DNA of 64,000 bases from Paludisphaera mucosa (GTDB lineage: Bacteria; Planctomycetota; Planctomycetia; Isosphaerales; Isosphaeraceae): NCBI RefSeq assembly GCF_029589435.1, contig NZ_JARRAG010000002.1, positions 5,084,001 through 5,148,000 on the forward strand, read 5' to 3'. Under the pieces are notes generated by a model. The model worked only from the letters and a program-made list of their open reading frames with translations, made no database searches and was not told the origin of the DNA. A program made the translations under genes and the position numbers. This document shows positions 31,301-40,952 of this stretch, piece after piece; the stretch's first letter is position 1; the number at the start of each line of letters is the position of its first letter.

Positions 31301-33460
31301 GGCGTCGCCGGGCTTCATCAGCACGCCGCCGGCGTGGGGGACGACCCCGGTCGGCTTGTCGAGCATCAGGCTGTCCTCGGGCGAGGCCAGGTTGACGCGA
31401 CGGCCGGCGTTGTCGTCGGTGAAGGCGGTGACGTCGAACAGCGGGTCGTAGCCCCGCAGCGAGAGCTTGAAGCCGTTCTTGCCCTGGGCCGAGCCGTGGC
31501 AGGTCCCCTGGTTGCAGCCCATCCGGGCCAGGACCGGGTCGACGTCGCGGATGAAGTCGGGACGCATCGGCGTGGCGAAGCCCTCGACCTTGGCGGCGAC
31601 CTCGACGGCCTTGCCGGCCAGGCTCAGGACGACCTTCGCGGCCCCGTCGGCCCGGGGCTTCACGAGGCCCCCGCGCGACACTTCGACGGCGTCGCCCTCG
31701 ATCTTCACCTCGATCATCCGGGTCGCGTCGACGGTCTCGCCCGAGGCCAGCTTCGCGGTGGCGACGAGCTGGGCGTAGGCGGCGGGCGACGTCAGCGTGA
31801 TCGTCGCGGGCTCGACCTCCAGGCTCGCCACGACGGCGCCGGCGGGGAGCGTCTCGGTCGTCGCCGGCTCCTCGGGCAGGGCGAGGGCGGTCGGGGCGGC
31901 GGCCGCGGCGAGGTTGCCCTCGGCCGAGCCGGCGATGGGGACGGGGACGAATTCCTTGACGAGCGAGCCGGTCTCGGGGTCGATCAGCCGGACGAGGCCG
32001 TCGCCGCCGGCCGCCGCCAGCACCCGGCGGTCGGGCCGGAAGTCGACCGCGTAGACGCCGCCGGTCCCGACCTTGAACCGCGAGACCTCGCGGACGCCTT
32101 CCTTATGGTAGGCGTCGACCGCGGCGTTCTCGGCGGCCGAGCGGGAGGTCGCGACCTTCGCCTGGACGGCCTTGATCGCGTCGGGGTAGGCGTCGCTGAA
32201 CTCGTAGGAGTAGACCGCGACCTCGCCCGTCGAGCCGTCGAGGCTGCTCGCGGCGGCGATCCGCAGGCCGTCGGGGCTCACGGCCACGCCCATGACGCGG
32301 CCGGGCAGGGCGGGCTGCTTGCGCATCAGGTTCGAGTCGTCGCCGATGACCCGCGTCGTCTGGCGGAAGATGCGGTAGACCTTGGGCTGGCCGTCGGACC
32401 CGCCGACCACGATCTCGTCCCGCTTGGGGTGCCGCGCCACGGCGGCCAGGCCCCCCTTGAGCGCGCCCGGCGTGATCGACGTCACGTTGTCGACGAACCG
32501 CTGCTCGGCGACCTCGGTGAGCTTGGCCGTCATGTCGCGGCCGACCGAGATCAGGTGCGAGCCGTCGGCCGAGAAGACGGTGTCGAGCGCCCAGTCGCTG
32601 TGCGAGCCCATGAACAGCACCTGCTCGCCCGTCTTGGCGTCGATGGCGCGGGCCGAGTTGTCGGTGCAGCCGAAGGCGATCTTGGTCCCGTCGGGCGACC
32701 AGCTCGCGCCGAAGACGACGTCGAACGAGACCGAGGCCGACAGCGTCAGCTTGCGCTTGGCGACGTCCCAGACCTGCACCTCGCCGCGGCGGCCGGGGTC
32801 GCCGCCGGTGGCGGCCAGTCGCGCGCCGTCGGGCGAGAAGGCCAGCGAATCGACGCGGTCCGACAGGCCGACCAGCCGCGCGACCAGCTCCGAGCCGTCG
32901 GCCTTCCACAGGACGATCTCGTGGAAGCCGGCGACGGCCAGCAGCGAGCCGTCGGGCGAGAAGGCCAGGGCCGGGACGACGGGGGGGCGGGTGTACTCGG
33001 GCGGGTGCTCGGCGTCGATCTTCGAGAGGGCGCCCGGCGGCGTGTCGTCGGCCGCGCCCTGGGCGATCCAGGCCTGGATGACCTCGAGTTCGGCCGGGGC
33101 GAGCGGGGCACCGCCCCGGGGCATCTCGGCCTTGCCGTCGTGGGGCGTGACCTGGCCCAGCAGCGCGCTCTCGGCGGGCTTGCCCGCGACGATCGCGGCC
33201 CCTTCCGAGTCGCCGCCCTTGACCAGGCGGTCGAACGCCGTCATCACGTAGCCGCCCCCGGCCTTCGCCGGCTGGTGGCAGCCCTGGCAGCGGGCCTGGA
33301 AGATCGGCCGGACCTGCTTGTCGTAGCTGACCTTCGCCGGCGCCGCCGCTTTCGGCTCCTCGCCGAACGCCGGGCCCGCCAGCAGGACGAAGGCCGCCGT
33401 CGTCCCCAACCCGATCCGGCCCAGGAACGGCCGACCCTCACCGCGCGTCGTTCGACCCAT
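28322..33460 (-). CDS. Large planctomycete cytochrome: WD40-type propeller, Ig-like, DUF1549, DUF1553, module 3
   Basis: Exported 1712-residue protein. Order of parts: signal peptide (about 1-33), PSCyt1 with heme motif CQGCH at 58-62, a WD40-type beta-propeller (about 160-515, repeated FSPDG), an Ig-like bacterial domain (about 545-630), a second cytochrome-like segment with the spaced motif CNQGTCH at 649-655, another Ig-like stretch (about 740-810), DUF1549 (about 830-1040, CNKCH at 999-1003), DUF1553 (about 1080-1340), a charged coiled coil (about 1370-1450) and a C-terminal beta-sandwich. Such giant proteins are typical of planctomycetes and have no known function. It heads an operon with a DUF1501 gene and a TIGR03067 gene. 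GGGGAG lies upstream of the ATG. Confidence 0.93.
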   Translation of the reverse strand: MGRTTRGEGRPFLGRIGLGTTAAFVLLAGPAFGEEPKAAAPAKVSYDKQVRPIFQARCQGCHQPAKAGGGYVMTAFDRLVKGGDSEGAAIVAGKPAESALLGQVTPHDGKAEMPRGGAPLAPAELEVIQAWIAQGAADDTPPGALSKIDAEHPPEYTRPPVVPALAFSPDGSLLAVAGFHEIVLWKADGSELVARLVGLSDRVDSLAFSPDGARLAATGGDPGRRGEVQVWDVAKRKLTLSASVSFDVVFGASWSPDGTKIAFGCTDNSARAIDAKTGEQVLFMGSHSDWALDTVFSADGSHLISVGRDMTAKLTEVAEQRFVDNVTSITPGALKGGLAAVARHPKRDEIVVGGSDGQPKVYRIFRQTTRVIGDDSNLMRKQPALPGRVMGVAVSPDGLRIAAASSLDGSTGEVAVYSYEFSDAYPDAIKAVQAKVATSRSAAENAAVDAYHKEGVREVSRFKVGTGGVYAVDFRPDRRVLAAAGGDGLVRLIDPETGSLVKEFVPVPIAGSAEGNLAAAAAPTALALPEEPATTETLPAGAVVASLEVEPATITLTSPAAYAQLVATAKLASGETVDATRMIEVKIEGDAVEVSRGGLVKPRADGAAKVVLSLAGKAVEVAAKVEGFATPMRPDFIRDVDPVLARMGCNQGTCHGSAQGKNGFKLSLRGYDPLFDVTAFTDDNAGRRVNLASPEDSLMLDKPTGVVPHAGGVLMKPGDAYYEIVKSWIAQGAKLDRAASKVARIAVFPANPIVQLPGATQQIRVVATFHDGVVRDVTREAFLESGNTEVAATKPHGLVAAIRRGEAPILVRYEGSYASTTLTVMGDRTGFAWTPPPTYGRIDELVAAKWARLKIQPSGVCTDAEYLRRVSLDLTGLPPTAEEVRAFLADPAESKAKREALVDRLIGSPAFVDYWTNKWADLLQVNRKFLGVEGAAAFRDWIRAQVAADLPYDEFARKILTAAGSNKENPAASYYKILRDPEATMENTTQLFLGVRFNCNKCHDHPFERWTQDQYYQTAAFFAQVDLKPDPAGGGKTLGGTEVEAAKPLYEIISDAATTEVVHDRTKQATAPKFPFESAHAKAEPGSSRRAELASWITSSDNPYFARGYVNRLWGYLFGVGLVEPLDDVRAGNPATNPELLDHLASEFVQGGFRVRKILREICTSRTYQLSVESNPFNADDKTNYSHASARRLPAEVLYDAVNLATGSISRIPGVPAGTRAAALPDSGVELPSGFLSAFGRPVRESACECERSSGLQLGPVMALVSGPTLADALADPANELTKIAAREQDDAKLVEDLFLRILNRPATPSEVVAGRAAFQEVDDDHKTLAETLGRKEAEYAADRPRVERERLAVLATAEAELAAFDRDHAPKRAQQEKERAEKAAAVEADLKAYEAQLAAKVAEWEKANAGSVVDPWVVVQPKAMTASNGSTPTREADGSILVTGPNKNGELTITAETDLAAVAAVRLEVLTDPKLPSNGPGRASDGNFVLSEFQLSAAPKATPDQAKPVALHGALADFSQGEFDVAKAVDGNLDDQRGWAVSPRAGLLHWATFRTKEPVGGPGGTVLTFKLHHRFQDVWTLGRFRISVARRADVGLGLPEPLRAVLATAPDVRTPAQVEVLMGYHRAMDQGFLDRRAALAAAQAPLPADPAKAALQARIEAARKPAGPPPALVQLRRDLDMSVQQAAARRLTAAQDVAWALINSPEFLFNH

Positions 33461-33507
33461 CAGCGCATGCTCCCCGATGTCGGGTTTCGATCAGTTGCAT
33501 TCCGCAA

Positions 33508-33537
33508 ATGTTAAACGGGCGGGTGGGGCGGATGCAA
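33508..33537 (-). promoter_or_regulatory. Sigma70-like promoter for module 3
   Basis: Reading the minus strand, TTGCAT (33532-33537), an 18-bp spacer and TAACAT (33508-33513) lie 47 bp upstream of the large cytochrome start codon, within a patch much richer in A and T than the surroundings. Confidence 0.5.
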
Positions 33538-33662
33538 TGCGTGTACGGTCGCGACCACCCCCGCGGGGCGGGGGGAAGGGGCCGGAACGGGGCTTCGCGA
33601 CGATTTTTCGGGACGCCCCGCCGGAGCATCGCCCGAAATGCACGCCGACCCGGGGCGCGACC

Positions 33663-35684
33663 TCACTCCCCCTCGGCCCAGCGGAGCCAGGCGGCGGGGT
33701 CGGCGTCGCTGGGCATCCGCCAGTCGCCGCGGGGGGAGAGGCTGACGGTGCCGACCTTGGGGCCGTCGGGGACGCACGAGCGCTTGTACTGCTGGGCGAA
33801 GAAGCGGGTCAGGAACGTCCGCAGCGTCTTCGCGACCAGCTCGGGCGGGTAGGGCTTCGAGAACGCGGCGAACCGGCTCAGGAAGAGGATCTTCTCGGGC
33901 GGGTAGCCGAGGCGGATCGCGTGGTAGAGGAAGAAGTCGTGCAGCTCGTAAGGCCCGAGCGCGTCCTCGGTGGATTGCAGGATCTCGCCCCGCTTCGAGG
34001 CCGGCAGCAGCTCGGGCGAGATGGTCGTCTCGGCGATCGAGGTCAGGGTGTCGCGCGTCGGCCCCTCGGGGAACTCGTGCTTGGCCGCGTACAGCACCAG
34101 GAAGCGGACGAGCGTCTTGGGGATCGAGCAGTTCGGGTTGTACATGCTCATGTGGTCGGCGTTGTACGTCGACCAGCCGAGGGCCATCTCCGACAGGTCG
34201 CCGGTGCCGACCACGAACCCGCGCGACATGAGCAGGAACGTCCGCAGCCGCGCCTGGACGTTCTCGAAGACGAGGTCCTTTCGACCCTCCTCGGGGACGT
34301 CGAGCAGGGCTTCGCGGAAGGTCGGCGCGTCCATGCCTTGAACGTCGATGCCGAACGGTTTGTGCTTCAGTTCCTGGAACGCCTGCAGGGCCAGGCCGGC
34401 GATGTCGATGGTCTCGGACGAGACCCCCAGGTGCTCCATCAGGGCGATCGCGTTGGTCCTCGTCCGGCTCGTCGTGCCGAAGCCGGGCATCGTCAGCCCG
34501 CGCAGGAGCTTGCGGTCGAGGCCGAGCAGGTCGAGCGTCTTGACCGCGACCAGCAGCGCGAGCGTCGAGTCGAGCCCCCCCGAGACGCCCAGGTGGAGCG
34601 TCGACCCGGCGGGCAGGCGCTCGACCCGCTTGGCCAGGCCGGCGACCTGGATCTCGAAGATCTCGGCGCAGCGGCGATTCAGCTCGGGGCCGTCCACCGG
34701 GACGAACGGGGCGGCGGCGACGAACCGCTTGAGGTCGCTCGGCTCGGTCAGGCCCAGGCCCACCGGGATCCGGCGGAACGACCGGGTCGGGCCGACGGGC
34801 GATTCGAAGGTGGCCGCCGACCGGCGGTCGAAGGTGAGGCGGGCGACGTCCACGTCCTGCTCGATCCAGTGCGACTCGCGGAGGACGGGACGGCCGTCGC
34901 CCACGCGGCGCGACTCCTCCAGCCGCCAGCCGTTCTCGGCGATCAGGCAGTGGCCGCCGAAGACCAGGTCGGTCGTCGATTCGGTCGGGCCCGAGCCGGC
35001 GTAGGCGTAGGCCGCGATGCACCGCGCCGACTGGCCGACGACGAGGTCGGTCCGGTACGCGCTCTTGCCGATCGTCTCGTTGCTGGCCGAGGCGTTGAGC
35101 AGGATCGTCGCCCCCGCCAGCGCCTGCGAGGCGCTCGGGGGGATCGGCAGCCAGAGGTCCTCGCAGATCTCGACCCCCAGCACGACGTCGCGACCGGCCT
35201 CGCCGGCCCCTTCGGCGGGGAAGAGCAGGTCGACCCCGAAGGGCGTCGGCCGGCCCAGGATCTCGACCTCCGCCGGCTCCTCGCCCCGCGCCGGCCGGAA
35301 CCACCGCCGCTCGTAGAACTCCTTGTAGTTGGGCAGGTGCTGCTTGGGGACCACCCCCCGCACGCCGCGGCCGTCGACGACCGCGACGCAATTGTAGAGG
35401 TGCGGCCCGACCCCCAGCGGCAGCCCGACCGCCACCACGCGGGCCTTGCCGGCGTTGGCCTCGACGACCGTCGCCAGCGCGTCGAGCGCGGCGTGCAGGA
35501 GGGTCGGCTGATAGAAGAGGTCGGCGCAGGTGTAGCCGGTGAGGCAGAGTTCGGGGAAGAGGACGACGTCGCACCCTGCCGTCCGCCCGAGCACGCCGAC
35601 GATCTCGCGGGCGTTGGCCGCCGGGTCGCCCACCGAGGTCCGTATCGACGCGCAGGCGACGCGGACCAAGCCGAAAACGTTCAT
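33663..35684 (-). CDS. nadE: Glutamine-dependent NAD+ synthetase
   Basis: Cytoplasmic enzyme making NAD from deamido-NAD, ATP and glutamine, the last step of NAD synthesis. The 673-residue product has the glutaminase form: an N-terminal nitrilase-like domain with catalytic triad E45, K114 and C174 (GVEICEDLW), and a C-terminal NAD synthetase domain (about 320-673) with the ATP-pyrophosphatase loop SGGLDS at 368-373. It also shows GTGDLSEMALGW, typical of the long form. Length matches the M. tuberculosis enzyme (about 679). The start at 35684 gives the family N-terminus with GGGGAT upstream; the frame is open far beyond by chance. It is separated from module 3 by 202 bp and from the divergent membrane gene by 177 bp, so it is probably a single unit. 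Confidence 0.97.
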   Translation of the reverse strand: MNVFGLVRVACASIRTSVGDPAANAREIVGVLGRTAGCDVVLFPELCLTGYTCADLFYQPTLLHAALDALATVVEANAGKARVVAVGLPLGVGPHLYNCVAVVDGRGVRGVVPKQHLPNYKEFYERRWFRPARGEEPAEVEILGRPTPFGVDLLFPAEGAGEAGRDVVLGVEICEDLWLPIPPSASQALAGATILLNASASNETIGKSAYRTDLVVGQSARCIAAYAYAGSGPTESTTDLVFGGHCLIAENGWRLEESRRVGDGRPVLRESHWIEQDVDVARLTFDRRSAATFESPVGPTRSFRRIPVGLGLTEPSDLKRFVAAAPFVPVDGPELNRRCAEIFEIQVAGLAKRVERLPAGSTLHLGVSGGLDSTLALLVAVKTLDLLGLDRKLLRGLTMPGFGTTSRTRTNAIALMEHLGVSSETIDIAGLALQAFQELKHKPFGIDVQGMDAPTFREALLDVPEEGRKDLVFENVQARLRTFLLMSRGFVVGTGDLSEMALGWSTYNADHMSMYNPNCSIPKTLVRFLVLYAAKHEFPEGPTRDTLTSIAETTISPELLPASKRGEILQSTEDALGPYELHDFFLYHAIRLGYPPEKILFLSRFAAFSKPYPPELVAKTLRTFLTRFFAQQYKRSCVPDGPKVGTVSLSPRGDWRMPSDADPAAWLRWAEGE

Positions 35685-35861
35685 GTCATCCCCATCCCGT
35701 CCGCGAACAGCCGATTGACCGGGCCTTTCCATCGAGAGTAAAACAGGATGGCCCCCGGCGGCAATGCAAGTGGAGCGCCGCGGGCCCTGCGCGGGCGTCC
35801 GCCACGTCACTTCGCCGCCGAGGCCCGTCCCATCCCTTCGCGACGATTCGGAGCCCCGGCC

Positions 35862-36545
35862 ATGCATCCCGAGCCGCCCGCGACCCCCGGGGACTCGATC
35901 GGCCTGGGAGACGACGGCCCCCCGGACGGCTCGATCGCGCGGCGGCGTTTCGGACCGTCCCAGCTCGTCCTGTTCGCGGCGATGGCGGCCCTGACGCTCG
36001 CGGTGCCGCCGCTCGTCTACGAGATGCTCAAGCAGCCGCATTCCCCCCTCCATCCGATGGGACCGTGGGAGCGGGGGGCCTACATGCTCCTCTCGGCGCT
36101 CGCCGTGTGGACCCTGATCCTGGCGGCGATCCCGCTGGCGGGCGGCCGCCGGGGCCTGCGTCGGGCCGCGCGGTGTTACGGGTACACGGCCGCCTACGCG
36201 TCGGCCGCGGCCATGCTCCTGCTGTTCCTCGACGAGATCGTCTCGAAGGCCATCCCTTACGTCCGGGGGGCTCCCTTCCCTCCGGGGGCGCCCTGGCAGG
36301 TCCTGGGAAAGCTGGCCTTCCCCTGGCCCGGCACGTGGTACAGCCACGAGCTGTGGAAGGTCGTGGTCGAGGGGAACGGGGCGACCGCCGCGGCCGTGGT
36401 CGGAGCGTGGGCCGCCCTCGCCCTGAGCGGCGCGGGGCGGCGGCCGACGGGGTGGTTCGACCGCATCGGGGTCTTGATGGGCGTGCTGAGGATCTCGGGA
36501 TTCCTGGTGCGCCGCGTCGAGCCGTATCTGCCCGCCTGGTGGTGA
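35862..36545 (+). CDS. Membrane protein of unknown function
   Basis: 227-residue protein with four probable membrane segments: about 33-50 (LVLFAAMAALTLAVPPLVY), 73-92, 106-125 and 175-193. A polar N-terminal tail of about 25 residues is rich in Pro, Gly and Asp, and a conserved-looking loop between segments three and four contains PFPPGAPW and WPGTWYSHELWK. The ATG at 35862 was preferred over an in-frame start at 35748, since the extra N-terminus is basic low-complexity sequence. No family is recognised. It is 39 bp upstream of the aminopeptidase gene on the same strand and may share its transcript. Confidence 0.7.
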   Translation: MHPEPPATPGDSIGLGDDGPPDGSIARRRFGPSQLVLFAAMAALTLAVPPLVYEMLKQPHSPLHPMGPWERGAYMLLSALAVWTLILAAIPLAGGRRGLRRAARCYGYTAAYASAAAMLLLFLDEIVSKAIPYVRGAPFPPGAPWQVLGKLAFPWPGTWYSHELWKVVVEGNGATAAAVVGAWAALALSGAGRRPTGWFDRIGVLMGVLRISGFLVRRVEPYLPAWW

Positions 36546-36584
36546 GGCCGCGAGGCCGTCTTCGACTCTACTTCGGATGGACTT

Positions 36585-39224
36585 ATGCTGAATCTTTCGC
36601 GTCGATTCCTCTTCGCGTTCCTCATGGCGGCGATCGGCGCCGCGGCGTCCGGCCAGGCGCCGGTCGGCGAGGCCCACAAACCGTTCGCCAAGCCCGGGAC
36701 CCCGCGGAAGACCGAGCGGATCCGGTCGTTCGACGTCAAGCACATCCGGGCCGACCTGACCCTGGACCTGGAGAAAGGGACGGTCGCCGGCACGGTCGCG
36801 CACACCGTCGCGCCGCTGCACGCGCCGCTGACCCGGCTGGAGCTGGACTGCGGGCCGAAGCTCAAGGTCTCCCGCGTGACCCTGGGCGCGGCGGGCGTCG
36901 AGACGCCGTTCGAGCACAAGGACGAGAAGCTGACGATCACGCTCGACCCGGCGAAGCCCGCGGGCGAGGACTTCGTCGTGACCGTCGCCTACTCGGGGAC
37001 CCCCGAGCTGGGCCTGCACTTCATCCCCCCCGACGCCGCCCATCCCGACCGCCCCCGCGCCGCGTGGACCCAGGGCGAGGCCGAGGAGACGCGCTTCTGG
37101 CTCCCCTGCTACGACTCGCCCAACGACCCGGCGACGACCGAGATGGTGATCACCGTCGCCAAGCCGTACTCGGTCGTCTCCAACGGCGCGCTCGTCGAGA
37201 CGAAGGACGCCGGCGACGGCGCCCGCACGTTCCACTGGAAGATGGAGCAGCCCCACGCCAGCTACCTCATCACCGTCGCGGCCTCGGAGTTCAACGCCTT
37301 CCGCGACAAGGTCGGCGACCTTCCCGTCGAGTACTACGTCCTGAAGAACGTCGACGAGGAGACCGCCCGGCGGTTCATGGGCAAGACGCCCCGGATGATC
37401 GAATTCTTCGGCGAGGTCACGGGCCAGCCGTACCCGTACCCCAAGTACGCCCAGGTCTGCCTCCCCGAGTTCAACGGCGGGATGGAGAACACCTCGGCCA
37501 CCTCGATGACCGACATGGCCCTGCTCGACCGCCTCGAAGCCCTGGAGCGCAACCAGGACGGCCTGGTCGCCCACGAGCTGGCCCACCAGTGGTTCGGCGA
37601 CCTGATGACCTGCAAGGACTGGTCGCACCTGTGGCTCAACGAGGGCTTCGCCTCGTACTTCGACCCCCTCTACGCCGAGCACGAGCTGGGCGAGGACGAG
37701 TTCCGGCTCCAGATGCGCAACGAGCTGCAGGGCTACCTGGGGTCGGACCGCGGCTACCGTCGGCCGATCGTCGAGCCCCGGTATGAGAACCCGATCCAGA
37801 TGTTCGACGGGATGAGCTACGCCAAGGGCGCCTGCGTCCTGAACGCGCTGCGGGGGACCGTGGGCGACGAGGCGTGGTGGAAGGGGATCAAGCGGTACGT
37901 GGCGACCAACAAGTTCCGCAACGTCGAGAGCGACGACCTCCGCAAGGCGTTCGAGGTCGCCAGCGGCAAGGACCTGGCCTGGTTCTTCGACCAGTGGGTC
38001 TACAAGGCCGGCCACCCCGAGCTGAAGGCGTCGTGGCGGTTCGAGCCCGAGGACGGTACGGTCCGGCTCAAGGTCGAGCAGGTGCAGAAGCTCGACGAGC
38101 AGACGCCCATGTTCCGGCTGCCGACGACGGCCGAGATCGTCGAGGCCCCCGGCCGCTCGCGGATGGTCCCTATCGTCATCGACGGGGCCTCGCACGAGTT
38201 CATCCTCCCCTCCGGACCCGAGCCCAAGGCGGTGCTGATCGACCCCAAGGGCTGGATCCCCAAGGAGCTGACGTTCGAGCGGCCGACGGCCGAGAACCTG
38301 TTCCTGCTGGAGCACGGGCCGAGCGTGCTGGCCCGGCTCGACGCCGCCGAGGCGCTGGCCGGGCAGGCCAAGGCGCATCCCGAGGTCAAGACGACGCTCG
38401 CCGACGCCTGGAAGCGCGAGAAGAACCCCTCGGCCGCGGTGAAGCTGGTCGACGCGATCGGCTCGGGCGACGAGGCCTACCGCGCCGCGCTGCTGGCGGC
38501 CGCCGAGGCTGACGACGCCCGCGTCCGCGTGGCGGCCGTCCGCGGCCTGGCCAAGCTCCCCCGCGACGACGCCTCCGAGGCGCTCCTCCGCAAGGTCTGG
38601 AACGACCCCGAGTCCCCCTACGGCGCGCGGCGGGCGGCGCTCCGAGGGCTGGTCGGCTGGAAGGTCGCCGACGCCGAGAAGATCCTCGACGCGGCGCTGG
38701 GGCTGACGACCGGCCGGCACGTCCTGGCCGCGACGGCGCTCGGCCTGGTGCTCGACAAGCCCGGGGCGAAGGCCCGCGAGCTGGCCGCCGCCTACGTCGC
38801 GCCGGGGCGTCCCCCCCGGCTCCGCTACGCGGCGCTCCAGGCCCTGGAGAAGCTCGCCAAGGACGACGCCGCGCTGCAAGACCTGATCGTCCCCCTGGCC
38901 GAGGACGTCGATCGCAACGTCCGCAACCAGGCCTGGGGCCTGATCCAGACGCACCGGATCAAGAAGGCCTTGCCGGTTTTGGAGAACCGCCTCAAGACCG
39001 AGGACTTCGGCTTCAACGCCGGAGCCCGCGCCGTGCTGGAATCGGCCCTCAAGGCCCTGAAGGAGCCCGACCCCGCCCCCGAAACCCCTAAGGATGCGGC
39101 CGCCGCCGAGGCCGAGGCGCACCCCGCCGACGACTCCACGGCCGACCTGCGCAAGCAGCTCGATGCGTTGGAGAAGCAGATCCAGGAGCTTCGGAAGCGG
39201 ATCGACGAACGCAAGCCGCAATGA
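36585..39224 (+). CDS. M1-family zinc aminopeptidase with HEAT-like repeats
   Basis: Exported metalloaminopeptidase of 879 residues that trims N-terminal residues from peptides. A signal peptide covers about 1-22. The M1 region shows GGMEN (298-302), zinc site HELAHQWFGD with H330, E331 and H334, the third ligand E353 in NEGFASYF, and the catalytic Tyr Y412. Residues about 580-830 are alpha-helical HEAT-like repeats with recurring R-A-A-L-R-G-L patterns, replacing the usual ERAP1-type C-terminal domain. The last 30 residues form a charged coiled coil (DLRKQLDALEKQIQELRKRI). It likely works in the periplasm or at the surface in peptide scavenging. It converges with a small lipoprotein gene 27 bp away. 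Confidence 0.93.
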   Translation: MLNLSRRFLFAFLMAAIGAAASGQAPVGEAHKPFAKPGTPRKTERIRSFDVKHIRADLTLDLEKGTVAGTVAHTVAPLHAPLTRLELDCGPKLKVSRVTLGAAGVETPFEHKDEKLTITLDPAKPAGEDFVVTVAYSGTPELGLHFIPPDAAHPDRPRAAWTQGEAEETRFWLPCYDSPNDPATTEMVITVAKPYSVVSNGALVETKDAGDGARTFHWKMEQPHASYLITVAASEFNAFRDKVGDLPVEYYVLKNVDEETARRFMGKTPRMIEFFGEVTGQPYPYPKYAQVCLPEFNGGMENTSATSMTDMALLDRLEALERNQDGLVAHELAHQWFGDLMTCKDWSHLWLNEGFASYFDPLYAEHELGEDEFRLQMRNELQGYLGSDRGYRRPIVEPRYENPIQMFDGMSYAKGACVLNALRGTVGDEAWWKGIKRYVATNKFRNVESDDLRKAFEVASGKDLAWFFDQWVYKAGHPELKASWRFEPEDGTVRLKVEQVQKLDEQTPMFRLPTTAEIVEAPGRSRMVPIVIDGASHEFILPSGPEPKAVLIDPKGWIPKELTFERPTAENLFLLEHGPSVLARLDAAEALAGQAKAHPEVKTTLADAWKREKNPSAAVKLVDAIGSGDEAYRAALLAAAEADDARVRVAAVRGLAKLPRDDASEALLRKVWNDPESPYGARRAALRGLVGWKVADAEKILDAALGLTTGRHVLAATALGLVLDKPGAKARELAAAYVAPGRPPRLRYAALQALEKLAKDDAALQDLIVPLAEDVDRNVRNQAWGLIQTHRIKKALPVLENRLKTEDFGFNAGARAVLESALKALKEPDPAPETPKDAAAAEAEAHPADDSTADLRKQLDALEKQIQELRKRIDERKPQ

Positions 39225-39251
39225 CCCGGAGGGGGCGTCGCGGCGTCCCCG

Positions 39252-39488
39252 TCACTCCGAGAACGGCGACATCGTCGGCGTGTTGGGGATGCCGTTGGCG
39301 GCCGGCGCGGGCGAGCCCACCGTCCCGGCCTTCTCGGGGTCGGCGGCGACGTGCGGGCTGGGCTCGAGGACGGGCGCCGACGGCATCCGGACGTCGCCCG
39401 CCCGTCGGTCGAAGTGCCGGGGGCCCGTGCAGCCCGAGGCCAGAACGATCGCCGTCAACAACGCCGCCGTGCGGTACAGAGCCCTCAT
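39252..39488 (-). CDS. Small lipoprotein
   Basis: 78-residue protein with a lipoprotein signal: a short basic start, a hydrophobic stretch and the lipobox LASGC with the lipidated Cys at about 20. The mature part is short, rich in Pro, Ala and Gly, and looks unfolded. AGGAGG lies 7 nt upstream of the ATG at 39488. A promoter-like pair is found about 55 bp upstream. It converges with the aminopeptidase gene. Function unknown; it may serve as a membrane tether or a cell-envelope spacer. Confidence 0.75.
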   Translation of the reverse strand: MRALYRTAALLTAIVLASGCTGPRHFDRRAGDVRMPSAPVLEPSPHVAADPEKAGTVGSPAPAANGIPNTPTMSPFSE

Positions 39489-39541
39489 CCCGGTCTCCTC
39501 CTTGAGTGGAACCAGCGGACCTCTCGCGGCCCGGATTGCCT

Positions 39542-39569
39542 AGAATACCGCCGGAGCGGATCCCGCCAA
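39542..39569 (-). promoter_or_regulatory. Promoter candidate for the lipoprotein gene
   Basis: On the minus strand TTGGCG (39564-39569), a 16-bp spacer and TATTCT (39542-39547) lie 53 bp before the lipoprotein start codon. The same patch read on the plus strand has TAGAAT at 39541-39546, which could serve the divergent gene at 39637. Confidence 0.4.
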
Positions 39570-39636
39570 GGCGAGTTTCCCTCAAGTCCGGCCCGCGATC
39601 GGTCGACGACGCCCCATCCCCGTCCCGGAGAACCCC

Positions 39637-39939
39637 ATGAGCACGCCCGAAGCCATCCCCCCCTGGCCGTTCCAGGACCCCCCGTACGCCGAGGTCGTCA
39701 CGCTCGACCGGATCGTCCGCGGCGCGTCGCCGATCCTGCTGGTCGCGCGCGACGAGGACGGCTGGCAGTTCCTGGACGGCGAGCACGTCTTCGAGGACGA
39801 CGGCGAGGTCGTGCTCCTCGGCGAGATCGTCCAGCTCGACCCCACCCTGCTGGACCTGGCCGACCTCGACATCGGCTGGCACGCCAGCCGTACCGACGTC
39901 GGCGAGCCGTGGGAGCGCGCCGAGGGCGAGCCGGGCTGA
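39637..39939 (+). CDS. Conserved hypothetical protein, 100 residues
   Basis: Small acidic cytoplasmic protein with the run LLVARDEDGWQFLDGEHVFED and a later block LADLDIGWHASRT. This pattern, in which an aspartate-rich start is followed by a WQFL core and a leucine-rich PxLxxLADL segment, resembles short uncharacterised bacterial proteins annotated only as hypothetical. A GGAGAA site lies upstream of the ATG at 39637. It converges with the PH-domain membrane gene 17 bp downstream. No function is offered. Confidence 0.7.
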   Translation: MSTPEAIPPWPFQDPPYAEVVTLDRIVRGASPILLVARDEDGWQFLDGEHVFEDDGEVVLLGEIVQLDPTLLDLADLDIGWHASRTDVGEPWERAEGEPG

Positions 39940-39956
39940 GGGAGGCCCGGCGACTC

Positions 39957-40526
39957 CTATGCGCTCGATCCGGCCGACGCCCCGGCGGCGATCCGCGACC
40001 GGATCAGGTCGGCGACGGCCTCGGGGTCGGGGACGTTGGTCAGGGGGTGGAAGACGTGGCGGGAATGGCCGGAGGGGCCCGGCGGCTCCTCGACGATGAG
40101 GGTCAGGGTCGCCAGGCCGTGGGGGCGCAGGAACGGGCCCGTCCACGACTGCACGGCGACCGTCCGGTCGAGCGGGATCGTGCTCGTCGGCCGGTCCCGG
40201 CCGACGCGGCGGACCTCGACGCGGTCGGGCAGGATGACGTAGGACGTCCGGTCTCGCTGGACGACCAGCTTCCAGTAGTGCAGCGTCCAGAGAGTCAGGA
40301 AGGCGACGCCGAAGGCCATGGCCGCCCAGGCCAGGGCGAACGGCAGGTTGACGTCGCCCGACGCCCCGTTCGCGAAGTCGGCCCCGAGCTTCAGGGCGAC
40401 GAGCGCGAAGAAGCCGACGAAGACCGCGATCCCGAAGCTGTGGATCCCCCCCACGACGACGAACTGCCGCGCCACGGGGACCGCCCGCACGATGCGCAGG
40501 GGTTCTGTTTCGGGGCCGATGCTCAT
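39957..40526 (-). CDS. Membrane protein with PH-like (DUF304/bPH2-type) domain
   Basis: 189-residue protein with two membrane helices (about 29-48 and 65-85) followed by a soluble beta-rich part (about 92-185) that resembles bacterial PH-like domains: a [14 protein letters not shown] strand pair, [12 protein letters not shown], and a C-terminal helix [12 protein letters not shown]. Such proteins are often membrane-associated with unclear roles. The ATG at 40526 overlaps the GNAT stop codon by 4 bp (ATGA), so translation is coupled and it is the third gene of a GH32-like/GNAT/PH operon. Confidence 0.75.
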   Translation of the reverse strand: MSIGPETEPLRIVRAVPVARQFVVVGGIHSFGIAVFVGFFALVALKLGADFANGASGDVNLPFALAWAAMAFGVAFLTLWTLHYWKLVVQRDRTSYVILPDRVEVRRVGRDRPTSTIPLDRTVAVQSWTGPFLRPHGLATLTLIVEEPPGPSGHSRHVFHPLTNVPDPEAVADLIRSRIAAGASAGSSA

Positions 40527-40951
40527 CCCGCGGCCTCGGGTCGCGGGCCGGGCGGGATCACCCAGCAGGAGTCGTGCGGGTCCAGGCCGACGTGGGGATA
40601 GTAGGTCCGGGCCTTGGGGGCGGCGAGCAGGATCAGCGTGGTGTGCCGGCCGGCCGCCTCGTGGGTCAGGCGGATCAGCTCGCGGCCGATCCCCCGGCCC
40701 TGGAAGGCGACGTCGACCGCCAGGTCCGACAGGTACGTGCAGAACTGGAAATCCGTCAGCGCCCGCGAGACGCCGACGAGCCGGCCGTCCTCGCGTGCGG
40801 TCAGGATGACGTCGGCGTTCTCCAGCATCCCCCGGATCGCCTCGGGCCGGTTGATCGGCCGTCGTTCGGCGAGCGTGGAGCGGACCAGGACGTCGACGAA
40901 CTCGTCGGGCCCGAGGTCGGGATAGGTCTCGCGCTGATACGTCAGGGTCAC
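40523..40951 (-). CDS. GNAT-family N-acetyltransferase
   Basis: 142-residue acetyl-CoA-dependent acetyltransferase. The acetyl-CoA binding motif is [13 protein letters not shown] (about 86-98), after strand SDLAVDVAF. The fold order fits GNAT: N-terminal strand and helices, then motif A, then [18 protein letters not shown] at the C-terminus, a pattern common in small GNATs. The start is GTG at 40951, separated by 1 bp from the GH32-like stop codon, with its binding site inside that gene. The substrate is unknown. Confidence 0.88.
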   Translation of the reverse strand: MTLTYQRETYPDLGPDEFVDVLVRSTLAERRPINRPEAIRGMLENADVILTAREDGRLVGVSRALTDFQFCTYLSDLAVDVAFQGRGIGRELIRLTHEAAGRHTTLILLAAPKARTYYPHVGLDPHDSCWVIPPGPRPEAAG

Positions 40952-40952
40952 C

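Noticed and set aside
28325-33514. Long plus-strand frame antisense to the large module 3 cytochrome
   Set aside because: Same cause: mirror of GC-rich coding on the other strand, no motif, no ribosome binding site.
36585-39221. Minus-strand extension of the nadE frame through the aminopeptidase gene
   Set aside because: The nadE product is complete from 35684 with a family-type N-terminus; the upstream part is antisense to a well-supported gene.
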